64,000 nucleotides of DNA from Rs1 sp038900335 (lineage in GTDB: Bacteria; Pseudomonadota; Gammaproteobacteria; Pseudomonadales; Balneatricaceae). Below the pieces are notes generated by a model. That model made no database searches. It worked only from the letters and a program-made list of their open reading frames with translations, and was not told the origin of the DNA. Position numbers and translations under genes: made by a program. This document shows, piece after piece, positions 26,732-35,820 of the stretch; position 1 is the stretch's first letter, and each line of letters begins with the position of its first letter. The stretch lies in contig JBBMRB010000002.1 of the NCBI GenBank assembly GCA_038900335.1, positions 372,001 through 436,000 on the forward strand, in the 5' to 3' direction.

Positions 26732-27943
26732 TCAAGTAAGATGTTTTTGCTGCACTTTATCGCAGATATATTTACCGATAGGAATGGCAGATGTTGCCGC
26801 TGGTGATGGTGCATTACAGACATGTAGGGAGCGGGCACTCTCAGCAAACAGAAAATCATGCACTAAAGAGCCATCTTTCATCACAGCTTGCGCTCTAATA
26901 CCGGCTGGATAAGCTTGTAAGTCACTGACCTTTAAACGAGGGCAATACTTTTGCACTAATTTTAAATATCCAGGCTTGTACCAAGAGTTTTTGGTTTCGA
27001 TCAAGCCAGTAAAGAAGTGTTTTTGTAGCACTCGCCAAAAACCTGTAAAGCGCACCATATCCCAAATGTCAGTCAATGATATATTAACTTTAGCATAGCC
27101 CTCTCGTTTCCACCCTTGTACCGCGTTAGGCCCCACCGTGACACTTCCATCGATCATGCGTGTCAAATGCACCCCTAAAAATGGCAGTTCGGGATTAGGT
27201 ATTGGGTAGATCAAATGGTTAACTATATTGTTATATTTATCAGCTAGACGATAATATTCACCTCGAAAAGGGATAATTTGAAAGTCAGTCGCTATACCTA
27301 GCATTTTCGTGGTGCGATCAGCCATTAAGCCTGAACAAGTAATTAAAAACCGAGTATTAAAGCTTACTGTTTGACCTTGATGCTGTGCCTGTACCTGCAC
27401 ATGCTCTGTTGTTTCTTTCAATGACACTACTTTATGGTTAAGCCTAGCGTCACCACCTGCTTTAACAAAACACTCTGCCATTTTAGTGGTGATCTGCTGA
27501 TAATTAACAATCGCTGTATCTTTGACGAATATAGCACCTTCACCAATAATGTTGGGCTCACGTTGCTTGAGCTGTTTAGCATCTAACAATTCAACATCTA
27601 TACCATTTTCTACACAGCGCTCAAACAGAGCATTCATACGTTCTACTTCAACACTGTTGGTAGCTACCAGCATTTTACCACATTGATTATAGGGGATATT
27701 ATGTTCTTGGCAAAAAGCGCGTGTCGCTGCCACTCCCTCTTTACAAAATTGAGCTTTTAAACTACCAGGCGCGTAATAAACGCCCGCGTGTACTACACCG
27801 CTGTTGTGTCCAGTTTGATGAACACTGTAGTTAGCCTCTTTCTCTAGTACTAAAATACGCTTATCGGCAAATCGCTGCTTTAACTGCCAGGCTGTCGACA
27901 TACCGACAATGCCTGCGCCGATAATTATATAATCGTATGTCAT
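26732..27943 (-). CDS. lhgO: L-2-hydroxyglutarate dehydrogenase/oxidase
   Basis: 403 residues from the ATG at 27943 (TYDYIIIGAGIVGMSTAWQLKQRF, the FAD Rossmann motif); the ATG at 27955 adds four residues and has no ribosome site. QTGHNSGVVHAGVYYAPGSLKAQFCKEG is the LhgO signature. It oxidises L-2-hydroxyglutarate to 2-oxoglutarate and delivers electrons to the membrane quinone pool. It lies directly after csiD, which makes the substrate, although a terminator-like hairpin separates them. Order csiD-lhgO with csiR divergent differs from the E. coli csiD-lhgO-gabDTP-csiR operon; no gab genes are present. Confidence 0.95.
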   Translation of the reverse strand: MTYDYIIIGAGIVGMSTAWQLKQRFADKRILVLEKEANYSVHQTGHNSGVVHAGVYYAPGSLKAQFCKEGVAATRAFCQEHNIPYNQCGKMLVATNSVEVERMNALFERCVENGIDVELLDAKQLKQREPNIIGEGAIFVKDTAIVNYQQITTKMAECFVKAGGDARLNHKVVSLKETTEHVQVQAQHQGQTVSFNTRFLITCSGLMADRTTKMLGIATDFQIIPFRGEYYRLADKYNNIVNHLIYPIPNPELPFLGVHLTRMIDGSVTVGPNAVQGWKREGYAKVNISLTDIWDMVRFTGFWRVLQKHFFTGLIETKNSWYKPGYLKLVQKYCPRLKVSDLQAYPAGIRAQAVMKDGSLVHDFLFAESARSLHVCNAPSPAATSAIPIGKYICDKVQQKHLT

Positions 27944-28012
27944 AATTAATCTCATTCATAGTTGCTGGTTCTGAAGATAACGTTCAGCTGCAAGGTATTA
28001 TTAAATAAAAAA

Positions 28013-28038
28013 AGCGGGCTGCAATAAGTAGACCCGCT
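28013..28038 (-). terminator. Hairpin with U-tract between csiD and lhgO
   Basis: On the minus strand, a 6-bp stem (AGCGGG/CCCGCT) is followed by a run of seven T. It lies just after the csiD stop, so it could attenuate lhgO transcription. Confidence 0.6.
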
Positions 28039-28055
28039 AATAATAGCACTGTGTG

Positions 28056-29009
28056 CTATAGGGTGAAATGGCCGCGCTGACGCAGCAGTTCACGTTTTAA
28101 TTCTGGATGAGGTACAAACTTATCACGCCCGTGTAACCAGCAATGGTTTTGTGCAATCAGCATTGACCCTACCGGTAAAGGCACTGCAATATAATTAGGC
28201 TCAGCCTCTAAAGACTTACCCATTTCATAAAGATAACGCCCTTGCGCCATATTTTGCGGTTCCACAAATTGGTCTATAAATAACATATGAGGCTTACCCT
28301 GCTCATCTTCTTCAAAGAAAACAGGGTGAACAACATCAGCCTCGACGTTTTTAGACTTTGGTGCACTCCATACCATGTCTTGTTTGGCCATTGGGTGATA
28401 GTAAAACTTATCCAGTTCTTGCCAATCATCAACATGAAGTAGAAGCGATTCACCGCCTTGAATGTTTTCCTCTGCTAATTTTTGCATCAATACAAAATCA
28501 GTACGCTCATTAACATAGGTGCCATCATTGTGTAATTCCATACGACGATGCGCTTGGCGTAAATAACTGTCAGAGTTATCAATATTGCGAACCGTAAAAC
28601 GCGCGTAGTACTTCCCATACATTGAGTCGTGATTGGGCATGCCTATTAAATGCGATATCGCGGTCGAAAGCTTAATATCAAATTCAGTGCGCAACTCTGC
28701 AGATTCAATATCTGGCTGACCTTCATATTCTAATAAAAACGCAGCGCGACTGCGATCTCTAATAATTTGATTAAGCGCTTCAGCTAATGTTTGCTCGCTA
28801 ATCTGGTCTAAAATATGAGCAATTTCAAACCGTAAAAATGGTTTATACTCAATTGCTTGCACAGGCCAGTGAGCTGTTTGCTGACAAAAAGCTTGTATTG
28901 TTTTTTCACTAAGTGTGATCACTTGCAAACGTTTACTTACTGAGTGCGCTGCTATTGAAAATCCTACGGCCTTTAATCCAATAGGAGCAGCCTGAAATTG
29001 CACAGTCAT
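28056..29009 (-). CDS. csiD: Glutarate 2-hydroxylase (Fe(II)/2-oxoglutarate dioxygenase)
   Basis: 317 residues, the length of the CsiD/GlaH family. The iron triad is in place: His160 and Asp162 in RMELHNDGTYV, and His293 in NHCWLHGRDKF. The enzyme converts glutarate with 2-oxoglutarate and O2 to L-2-hydroxyglutarate, succinate and CO2. LhgO next to it then regenerates 2-oxoglutarate, completing the tail of the cadaverine/lysine to glutarate route. The upstream lysine or cadaverine genes are not in this window. It is divergent from the GntR gene csiR across 170 bases with a 16-bp palindrome. Confidence 0.96.
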   Translation of the reverse strand: MTVQFQAAPIGLKAVGFSIAAHSVSKRLQVITLSEKTIQAFCQQTAHWPVQAIEYKPFLRFEIAHILDQISEQTLAEALNQIIRDRSRAAFLLEYEGQPDIESAELRTEFDIKLSTAISHLIGMPNHDSMYGKYYARFTVRNIDNSDSYLRQAHRRMELHNDGTYVNERTDFVLMQKLAEENIQGGESLLLHVDDWQELDKFYYHPMAKQDMVWSAPKSKNVEADVVHPVFFEEDEQGKPHMLFIDQFVEPQNMAQGRYLYEMGKSLEAEPNYIAVPLPVGSMLIAQNHCWLHGRDKFVPHPELKRELLRQRGHFTL

Positions 29010-29061
29010 TTCTTATTCCTTTTAGTCAATGCTTTAGTGATTGTATATTCGACATAAGCGA

Positions 29062-29077
29062 ATAATGTCGACATTAT
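29062..29077. promoter_or_regulatory. Palindromic operator between csiD and csiR
   Basis: ATAATGTCGACATTAT is a perfect 16-bp palindrome in the divergent promoter region; a second half-site TCGACAT (29049-29055) makes a further inverted repeat with ATGTCGA (29065-29071). This is a likely CsiR binding site. Confidence 0.6.
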
Positions 29078-29179
29078 ACCAACACGTCAACAATTTTATT
29101 AAATTTCTTACTTAACTATTGGTTTCACTTACCTTAAAATACATTGCATAGATAATTATCGTTTCACTAAGGCGCACCA

Positions 29180-29896
29180 ATGACACAAGCCAATAGCTTA
29201 TCAAACCAGCTACCTAGCACAGCTAAAACAGCCAACCAAAAAGATAACTTTGCGGCGCAAGTGATGGCACGATTAAAACAAGATATTCTCAGTGGTTATT
29301 TTAAGCCTGGCGAAAAGCTTAGAATGAGCCGACTCAAAGAGCGCTACAGTGTTGGTATTAGTCCATTGCGCGAAGCACTCTCGCAATTGCTAATAGAACA
29401 GTTAGTCGTCGTCGAGAATCAACGAGGCTTTACGGTACACCCTATCTCTAAAGCAGAATTGATTGATATTTACCAAACGCGAGCTCAAATAGAGCAATTA
29501 TGCATTGAATTGGCAATAGAACACGGCAACGATGATTGGGAGGCAGGTATCATTGCTGCGGCGCACAGCATGCGAAAATACCATTCTAAATTAGAACAGG
29601 ACCCGCAGGAGTGGGAACGTCGCCATCAGGCATTTCATACAGCCATAGCCAGTGGTTGCCAATCACCTACTCTATTACATGTGCGACGTGCACTTTATGA
29701 AAAAGCTTCACGTTATCGCAACCTATGGCTACAAGATAATATGATGCAGCGCAGTGTCTTTGATGACAACCAGAAAGAACACGATCAATTGATTGATGCA
29801 CTTATCGACAAGCGCACACAATGTGCAAAAACACTCATTAAAGACCACTTATTAGGGCCCAGTCGACTACTATCGCAAAGTGTCAGCTTTGATTAA
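29180..29896 (+). CDS. csiR: GntR-family (FCD) repressor of the glutarate genes
   Basis: 238 residues. GntR winged helix: QVMARLKQDILSGYFKPGEKLRMSRLKERYSVGISPLREALSQLLIEQLVVVENQRGF. FCD effector domain: ISKAELIDIYQTRAQIEQLCIELAIEHG..., with the metal/ligand histidines in WERRHQAFHTAIASG. CsiR represses csiD-type genes and is released by glutarate. Divergence from csiD and the palindrome between them support the assignment. Its last 14 bases overlap an antisense decayed lysR fragment. Confidence 0.87.
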   Translation: MTQANSLSNQLPSTAKTANQKDNFAAQVMARLKQDILSGYFKPGEKLRMSRLKERYSVGISPLREALSQLLIEQLVVVENQRGFTVHPISKAELIDIYQTRAQIEQLCIELAIEHGNDDWEAGIIAAAHSMRKYHSKLEQDPQEWERRHQAFHTAIASGCQSPTLLHVRRALYEKASRYRNLWLQDNMMQRSVFDDNQKEHDQLIDALIDKRTQCAKTLIKDHLLGPSRLLSQSVSFD

Positions 29897-30090
29897 ATTT
29901 AGCAACTTGAGCCCGTAGCAATTCCAGGAATAGATCTCGTGGTTTATTAACCTTTCCAGTACGGCGACTAATGACAGCAATCTGCACTTCATAATATTTA
30001 CTTTCTGGCAATATTGCTTTTAGGGGGATTACCGTACGTCATCGACACTTTTAACCGCTGCACAAGCATTACTAGCAACAGCACTTAACC
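29883..30090 (-). pseudogene. Remnant of a LysR regulator (C-terminal lobe, frameshifted)
   Basis: On the minus strand one frame gives GLSAVASNACAAVKSVDD (about 30036-30090). After a frameshift near 30035 another frame gives VIPLKAILPESKYYEV then QIAVISRRTGKVNKP, RDLFLELLRAQVAKF and a TGA at 29883-29885. Both pieces match the end of a LysR effector domain (the GLGLSAV.SNAV strand and the terminal helix). Upstream there are stop codons in all frames and no DNA-binding domain. It is therefore a decayed gene fragment. Confidence 0.75.
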
Positions 30091-30179
30091 CCAATCACAT
30101 TAAAGGCTGCTATTTATTACCCCTTAAGTTAAGTTGAGTAGTTTCTTATATTACCCCCAACCCCCCCCTTATGTTAATA

Positions 30180-30343
30180 CAAAAAAAGCCCGTAAAGCAA
30201 TGCTTTACGGGCTTTTTGGAACCTAGTGAGGTTCTATAAAACGGGTGGGCTTTGCTTACATCATGCCGCCCATGTAAACATAAACCATTGATATAAATTT
30301 ATTTATTAAATTAAAATTTATTAAAACACCCTAGTTTATACCC
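30180..30343 (-). repeat. Dispersed non-coding repeat, copy 1 (terminator plus groEL-like tail)
   Basis: Nearly identical to 56654-56812. Read on the minus strand it contains ATGGGCGGCATGATGTAA (30256-30273), which encodes MGGMM-stop as at the end of GroEL. Next come a small hairpin GAACCTCACTAGGTTC and a strong terminator with a 12-bp stem (30188-30199/30201-30212), flanked by A and T runs on both sides. Upstream of the MGGMM codons the sequence is AT-rich and not groEL. Just before the element, at 30154-30168, there is a C5-AA-C8 run. Confidence 0.8.
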
Positions 30344-30432
30344 TATTAGTTCATACTTTCTAACGCTCCATGTTACGCCTAGTTTCAATAGAGGTTAATT
30401 ACAGCACCACTTTAATCACTCTTTTCCTATGT

Positions 30433-31116
30433 TTAAGCTACATTACTTGCAGCTAAGATACCTACCTCTTTACCACCAAATTCTTGCATTGCATCTAACA
30501 GACAATCCCATAGATATTCTGCCGCCGCGCTATCGCATAAAAGGCTAAAACAAGACTGAGCATTAAACTGATGATGAACCACGATGACATTAACTCTCGC
30601 AGCAGAGGTTTGGGCAATGCTGCCAACAGGAAAAGCTGCAATACTTAAATCTACACCGCAAAGCTTCGCCATAATGTGTGACAAATGCTTACCGCTGAGT
30701 AACATCCAAGCATGGCTATCCTGACAATACAGAGGGAAACACTGCTGTTTAGGGGTATTAGCAGCCAATATTTTATCGATATTGGCATGACCAGCCCTTT
30801 GCGCGTTTGGATTAGCGAGAATCCAAAACTCTTTTTGGCTCAAACGTAAAACTAACTCGCCATTAGCTGATACTTCTACTTGATTTGGCTTCGCTGGGAC
30901 AGGTAGGTCTGCACTGCGTAAATGATCAGCAGCATTCAAACCACGAAAGCCTGTTCTCAATAAGTTGGACAAATCAGACAAACCGCTATTGCCCACTTGC
31001 TCCTGTGCTGATTGCACAGCAAGAGCAGAGTCTGCGATTTCTATATATTCATTTGCAGTGAGTTTATGGTAAATAAAACTGCGCTTGTTAAATTCTTGTG
31101 GGGTAATGGCAGACAT
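30433..31116 (-). CDS. soxG: Sarcosine oxidase, gamma subunit
   Basis: 227 residues; the SoxG family is a small domain related to the GcvT/YgfZ fold. Characteristic are VNVIVVHHQFNAQSCFSLLCDSAAAEYLWDCL at the C-terminus and DLSNLLRTGFRGLNAADHL near the N-terminus. It is the last gene of soxBDAG and is needed for the heterotetrameric enzyme. It starts 53 bases after soxA. Confidence 0.9.
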   Translation of the reverse strand: MSAITPQEFNKRSFIYHKLTANEYIEIADSALAVQSAQEQVGNSGLSDLSNLLRTGFRGLNAADHLRSADLPVPAKPNQVEVSANGELVLRLSQKEFWILANPNAQRAGHANIDKILAANTPKQQCFPLYCQDSHAWMLLSGKHLSHIMAKLCGVDLSIAAFPVGSIAQTSAARVNVIVVHHQFNAQSCFSLLCDSAAAEYLWDCLLDAMQEFGGKEVGILAASNVA

Positions 31117-31169
31117 TAGTATCCGCTCCTCTTCAATTTGTAAGTATCAACACTGTTCACTCTGCTAAT

Positions 31170-34109
31170 CTACATCTGCTGTCTTAAATTATCAGGGTCG
31201 TAAAAGGGAAGCTTTACCACCTCTGCCTTTATCAATTCACCGCTATCTACTTTTATGTAGATGCTGTCACCTAATGCACATTGATTTATTCCAGCAAAAG
31301 CCATACCTATAGTCATATCTAAACTAGGCGAATACTCGCAGGAGGTAATGTTACCCGTTATTTTGCTGGTGACATTATTATCCGCTAATACCAAATGCCC
31401 TTCTTTAGGCTGGTCTTGTACTTTTATATGCGCTGGCAATTTAAAGCCAACTAATTTTCGGCTCTGTGGCTGGGCCTGTAAGATATCAATGGAGCGGCGA
31501 CCGATAAAAAAGGGCTTTTTACGACTGATCGCCCAGTCCAGAGAGAGCTCCCCTGGATGACTCATACTGTCAGTATCTTGGCTGACAATAATATGGCCTT
31601 TTTCTAAGCGTAATAATCGTTGGGTCTCTACCCCAAAAGGGCGAATATCAAATGCTTTACCCGCCTCCATCAACATGTCCCACAAAGCCTCGCCGTAACG
31701 GGCGGGTACATGTATTTCAAAACCTAACTCTCCGACAAAACCAACTCTTAAGAAACGCGCCGGTATTTGACCTACATGGCCTTCTCGATAGGCCAAATAA
31801 GGGAAAGCTTCAGAACTTAAATCAATATCGTCTACCAACAACTCTAATACTTTGCGCGCATCTGGCCCAGCTACATTAACAGCGGATAACGCGGAGGTAA
31901 CATTGCTTATATCTACATCTAGGCGCCACTGTGCATTCCATCTTAGCATTTCTCGATAGACATTCTCGACACCACTGGTCGTAGCGGTTACATAGAAATG
32001 CTCATCGCTAATACGACATGAAACACCATCATCTATCACCACACCGTGTTCGTTCGTCAGCACGGCATAGCGGGTTTTACCCACAGGCTGTTTCAAAAAG
32101 GCAAAGGTGAATATACGATTCATCAACTCTGCGGCATCAGGACCACGTAACTCAATGCCCCCTAATGTACTTACATCAATGATTCCTACTTTAGTTCGCA
32201 CATGCACTGACTCATCTTGCATGCACTGATCTCTGTCTTTTGCTTGCCCATAAAAAGCAGGCCGTTGCCAATTGCCCGCAGGCATCATTTTAGCCCCCAA
32301 GGCTAAATGTCTACGATGCATAGTGGTACGTCTGTATGGATCAAAAATACGCCCGGCGAGATGAGCCAGTTTTTCAGGGGAAAATGGTGGCCTTGCCGTA
32401 GTGACACCAGTTTGTGTCACATTTCTATCGGTAGCATCCGCCACTAGTCTTGCCGTCGGCAAAGCTGAATGCCGCCCTTGAGAGGGCCCCATACCTACGG
32501 TCGAAAAACGCTTGACCAACTGAATATCGCGATAGCCTAAGCGGGTGGCGTTGACAATATCCCTTGCTTGTAAATCTTCATCAAAATCAACAAAGTCTTT
32601 GCCTTTTGGGTGACTAAATATTGGCCAGTGGAAATTGACACGACGCTGACATTCAACACTTGGAAGTACCTTATCAAGGGCTAAACCGATATTATGTAAG
32701 GCATTAATAGCAGCACGTTCGCCATCGTTTAACACGGCAGTTAAATCGTGAATAGCATTCACTGACCCAGCAATATGTAGGTGCGCTGGTAGGTTTTTTA
32801 ATGAAAATTCAGAACCTTGATCATCATAACTTAGCTGTGCTCCCGCTTGACAAAGCAGTTGATATACAGGCATATAACCCGCGGACATACAGAGTAAATC
32901 ACAGTCAATTTTGAAGCCATTCGCGCTAACTTCTCCCTGGCCAGTAATAGAGCGCACATTAACACCTTTAACTTTTTTGTTGCCTTTGCTGGCAATCGCC
33001 TCATAGACGGTATGGCCAGTAAACACCTCTATATTATGCGCTGACAACGACACTTTACACTGCTGCGATGCAATGTCTTTATCTTCTCGCATATCGACAA
33101 CGGCTGCGACCTTAACGCCTTGCTCTAGTAACTCTAGCGCTGTCAAATAGCCATCGTCATTACCGGTTAAGACTACCGCGTTATCGCCGGGTTTAACCGC
33201 ATAATGCTTCATCAAACGCATCGCGGCACTGCTCATCATAATGCCGGGCAAATCATTGTTGCGAAAAACCACATGCTGCTCAAACGATCCAGAGGCAACA
33301 ATGCACTCACGAGCACGCACTTTGAACATCCTGTTGCCTTGAATCACCGGTAAGTAGTTATCAGTAAACCAGCCATTACAAGAGGCATTAACCAGCACTT
33401 TGATACGCTCATTTTGTGCCACTTGAGTCAACAGCTGCTCTTTAAGCGCGAGTGCCTGCACCCCTTCTTCATCAAAACGGTGATAAGTAAGCGAGCCACC
33501 TAATACAGGCTGCTCTTCCACTAACAGCACTGTTGCACCAGCTTGTGCTGCGGTGATAGCAGCGTTAAGACCTGCAGGGCCTGAACCAACAACCACCACA
33601 TCGTAAAATAAATATTCTTTATCGTAATACTCAGGCTTAAAAGTTAAATCCAACTCTCCTAATCCAGCCTTTTTACGAATAGTCGGCTCCCAATATTTCC
33701 AGCTGTCCTTATACTTAGAAAAAGGCATTTTGTAGAAAGAGCGGTAATAGAAACCTACTGGCATAAATCTGGAAAAATGCCCAAGAAAAGAATCCGAATC
33801 ATTCGCCAATGAGCCATTACAATTTTGACCTGTCGCTATTAAACCATTTTTGATTGCAATCCTATCCGCCAAGACATTGGGCTCACCTTGCAGCTGTACT
33901 AAGGTATTTGCATCTTGCCCAGCCATGGTGAGTGGCCCTCTAGGACGATGGTATTTAAAAGATCGGGACATCAACCACTGCTGATTTGCCGCTAATGCAC
34001 TCGCTAAAGTATCTCCTTCTAACCCTTGAAACTGCTTACCTTCAAAGCTAAAACTTATGGATTTGCTACGATCAATTAATAAACCCATAGGCGAGTTTAA
34101 TCTGTTCAT
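31170..34109 (-). CDS. soxA: Sarcosine oxidase, alpha subunit
   Basis: 979 residues, full family length. Domain order: N-terminal ferredoxin-like 2Fe-2S-fold region (ISFSFEGKQFQGLEGDTLASALAAN, residues about 18-100, usually without cluster); FAD/NAD Rossmann domain from about 170 (VVVVGSGPAGLNAAITAAQAG); and C-terminal GcvT-like tetrahydrofolate domain from about 600 (GIIDVSTLGGIELRGPDAAELMNR to the end). The complex demethylates sarcosine to glycine and passes the methyl group to tetrahydrofolate as 5,10-methylene-THF, with H2O2 formed. Its start overlaps the soxD stop by four bases (ATGA). Confidence 0.97.
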   Translation of the reverse strand: MNRLNSPMGLLIDRSKSISFSFEGKQFQGLEGDTLASALAANQQWLMSRSFKYHRPRGPLTMAGQDANTLVQLQGEPNVLADRIAIKNGLIATGQNCNGSLANDSDSFLGHFSRFMPVGFYYRSFYKMPFSKYKDSWKYWEPTIRKKAGLGELDLTFKPEYYDKEYLFYDVVVVGSGPAGLNAAITAAQAGATVLLVEEQPVLGGSLTYHRFDEEGVQALALKEQLLTQVAQNERIKVLVNASCNGWFTDNYLPVIQGNRMFKVRARECIVASGSFEQHVVFRNNDLPGIMMSSAAMRLMKHYAVKPGDNAVVLTGNDDGYLTALELLEQGVKVAAVVDMREDKDIASQQCKVSLSAHNIEVFTGHTVYEAIASKGNKKVKGVNVRSITGQGEVSANGFKIDCDLLCMSAGYMPVYQLLCQAGAQLSYDDQGSEFSLKNLPAHLHIAGSVNAIHDLTAVLNDGERAAINALHNIGLALDKVLPSVECQRRVNFHWPIFSHPKGKDFVDFDEDLQARDIVNATRLGYRDIQLVKRFSTVGMGPSQGRHSALPTARLVADATDRNVTQTGVTTARPPFSPEKLAHLAGRIFDPYRRTTMHRRHLALGAKMMPAGNWQRPAFYGQAKDRDQCMQDESVHVRTKVGIIDVSTLGGIELRGPDAAELMNRIFTFAFLKQPVGKTRYAVLTNEHGVVIDDGVSCRISDEHFYVTATTSGVENVYREMLRWNAQWRLDVDISNVTSALSAVNVAGPDARKVLELLVDDIDLSSEAFPYLAYREGHVGQIPARFLRVGFVGELGFEIHVPARYGEALWDMLMEAGKAFDIRPFGVETQRLLRLEKGHIIVSQDTDSMSHPGELSLDWAISRKKPFFIGRRSIDILQAQPQSRKLVGFKLPAHIKVQDQPKEGHLVLADNNVTSKITGNITSCEYSPSLDMTIGMAFAGINQCALGDSIYIKVDSGELIKAEVVKLPFYDPDNLRQQM

Positions 34110-34411
34110 AATGAGCCCTCTACACTTTCTGGCATCTCAAAATCGATACGTTGATTAAACATTTCACTAGCATCAAAAGTACGTATAACCTCATCACTGA
34201 CGGTATGTCGCTGCGCTATAAACCAGTAACCAGAGGGTGCATGTAACCACCATTCAGTCACTACACCGGCTTCATTGTATGAATAAAAAACGTAGTCAGC
34301 CCATTCTCGGTCAGTACAAGTGGTAGAGTTTGGCATTTCACGCACTTCACCACCATGCACGAACTCGCTGATATTGCGTGGCCCATTTAATGGACAATTC
34401 ATGATTTTCAT
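34106..34411 (-). CDS. soxD: Sarcosine oxidase, delta subunit
   Basis: 101 residues. The zinc-binding opening MNCPLNGPRNISEFVHGGEV (Cys and His ligands), then CTDREWADYVFYSYN and EWWLHAPSGYWFIAQRHT, are diagnostic. The ATG at 34402, nine bases inside the listed start (MKIMNCP), is an equally possible start. It is the structural subunit of the heterotetramer. It overlaps soxA by four bases, so translation is coupled. Confidence 0.95.
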   Translation of the reverse strand: MKIMNCPLNGPRNISEFVHGGEVREMPNSTTCTDREWADYVFYSYNEAGVVTEWWLHAPSGYWFIAQRHTVSDEVIRTFDASEMFNQRIDFEMPESVEGSL

Positions 34412-34441
34412 CTAAAAATCCTCAAGCTTTGTAACAAGCCG

Positions 34442-35689
34442 TTAATGGCTGGCTGCCGTTGCACCCATTTCGTTTACCTGCTTAAACACATCAAAACGGT
34501 CCATAGCAAAAGGTGCGATTAAATCGGGAACTTTACCGCCAGAGGCAACTAGTTCAGCCATAGTTTTTCCACAAATAGGCGTGGCTTTAAAACCCCAAGT
34601 TCCCCAACCTGCATCTAAATAGTAGTTATCGACTGGGCTCAGCCCCATTATCGGACTGTAATCTGCGGTCATATCAGTAATACCTGCCCACTGGCGCATT
34701 AATCGCAAATTAGCCATAAAGGGAAACATTTCTACGGCACTGGCCAATAAGCTCTCTTTCAACTCTAATGTTGAGCGGGTGTTATAAAGAGGATAAGGAT
34801 CTGAGCCGCCGCCAAAGACAATTTCACCACGACTGGTTTGCTGTACGTAACAGTGCAAAGCAGAAGAGCTAACCAGTGGATCTAGAAAAGGTTTAACCGG
34901 CTGAGTCACCATCGCTTGCAGCGGATAAGTTGATATTGGCATTTTAAAACCAGCTTTAGCGGCCATTAACGAGCTGTGTCCTGACACTGCTTGAATCACA
35001 CAGCCACAATTAACATTACCGCGATTAGTCTTCACGGCAGTCACTTTGCCATTTTCAACCACAACATCGGTTACTTCGGTGAGCTGATGTAATTCAACAC
35101 CACGTTGGGTAGCCCCTTTTGCGTAGCCCCAAGCAACAGCATCGTGCCTAGCAGTGGCACCATCTAAGTGCCACAAACCTGCTAATACAGGCATATTGGC
35201 AGGGTTCATATTAAGGGTCGGCACCAATTCTTTTATGGCTTGCGGATCAATTAACTCCGTGCGCCCACCAAAGTGTTTATTGACTTGTGCTCGTTGCCTG
35301 AAACCGCGTACCGCTGCATCTGTATGCGCTAACGTAAGCTGGCCGCGTTCAGAGTACATAATATTAAAGTCAAACTCTTGAGAGAGTTGCTTAAACATGT
35401 TGACGGATTCAGTATAAAAACTAACTCCTTCAGAGGTCAGGTAGTTTGAGCGAATTACGGCCGTATTTCTAGCTGTATTACCGCCACCTAGATAACCCTT
35501 TTCCAAAATAGCAACATTGGTAATCCCATGGTATTTTGCCAGATAATAAGCGGTAGCTACACCATGACCACCGCCACCAATAATAACCACATCATAGCTA
35601 GACTTAAGATCTACAGGCTTAGGTAAATCCGCATCTTTTTCAAACGGATAATCGTTATTCAGGCCATATTTTAATAATGAAAAAGGCAT
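34442..35689 (-). CDS. soxB: Sarcosine oxidase, beta subunit
   Basis: 415 residues, DAO-type flavoprotein: DVVIIGGGGHGVATAYYLAKYHG (FAD), ARNTAVIRSNY, and ATARHDAVAWGYAKG, the segment whose histidine carries covalent FMN in characterised SoxB. The C-terminal AGWGTWGFKATPICGKTMAELVASG closes the FAD site. It holds the sarcosine oxidation site. It is the first gene of the operon soxB-soxD-soxA-soxG, with 30 bases to soxD. Confidence 0.96.
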   Translation of the reverse strand: MPFSLLKYGLNNDYPFEKDADLPKPVDLKSSYDVVIIGGGGHGVATAYYLAKYHGITNVAILEKGYLGGGNTARNTAVIRSNYLTSEGVSFYTESVNMFKQLSQEFDFNIMYSERGQLTLAHTDAAVRGFRQRAQVNKHFGGRTELIDPQAIKELVPTLNMNPANMPVLAGLWHLDGATARHDAVAWGYAKGATQRGVELHQLTEVTDVVVENGKVTAVKTNRGNVNCGCVIQAVSGHSSLMAAKAGFKMPISTYPLQAMVTQPVKPFLDPLVSSSALHCYVQQTSRGEIVFGGGSDPYPLYNTRSTLELKESLLASAVEMFPFMANLRLMRQWAGITDMTADYSPIMGLSPVDNYYLDAGWGTWGFKATPICGKTMAELVASGGKVPDLIAPFAMDRFDVFKQVNEMGATAASH

Positions 35690-35820
35690 AAACTCTCCGA
35701 ATTCGACTGACGACTCATTAATGTTTATATGGTGTTAAGTATTTTTCACTTAATCACTCATTAACAAGCCAATTAAATGTAATGAAAGCTCACTTTCTGC
35801 ATTCATCACCCTATTTATAT

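Noticed and set aside
26601..26912. 103-codon plus-strand ORF
   Set aside because: More than half is antisense to lhgO; no family resemblance.
30154..30168. C5-AA-C8 run as a phase-variable tract
   Set aside because: It is not inside or just upstream of any gene, so slippage would have no visible effect.
29897..30432. A functional groEL gene end
   Set aside because: Only five codons match the GroEL terminus; no GroEL coding sequence precedes them in either copy of the repeat.
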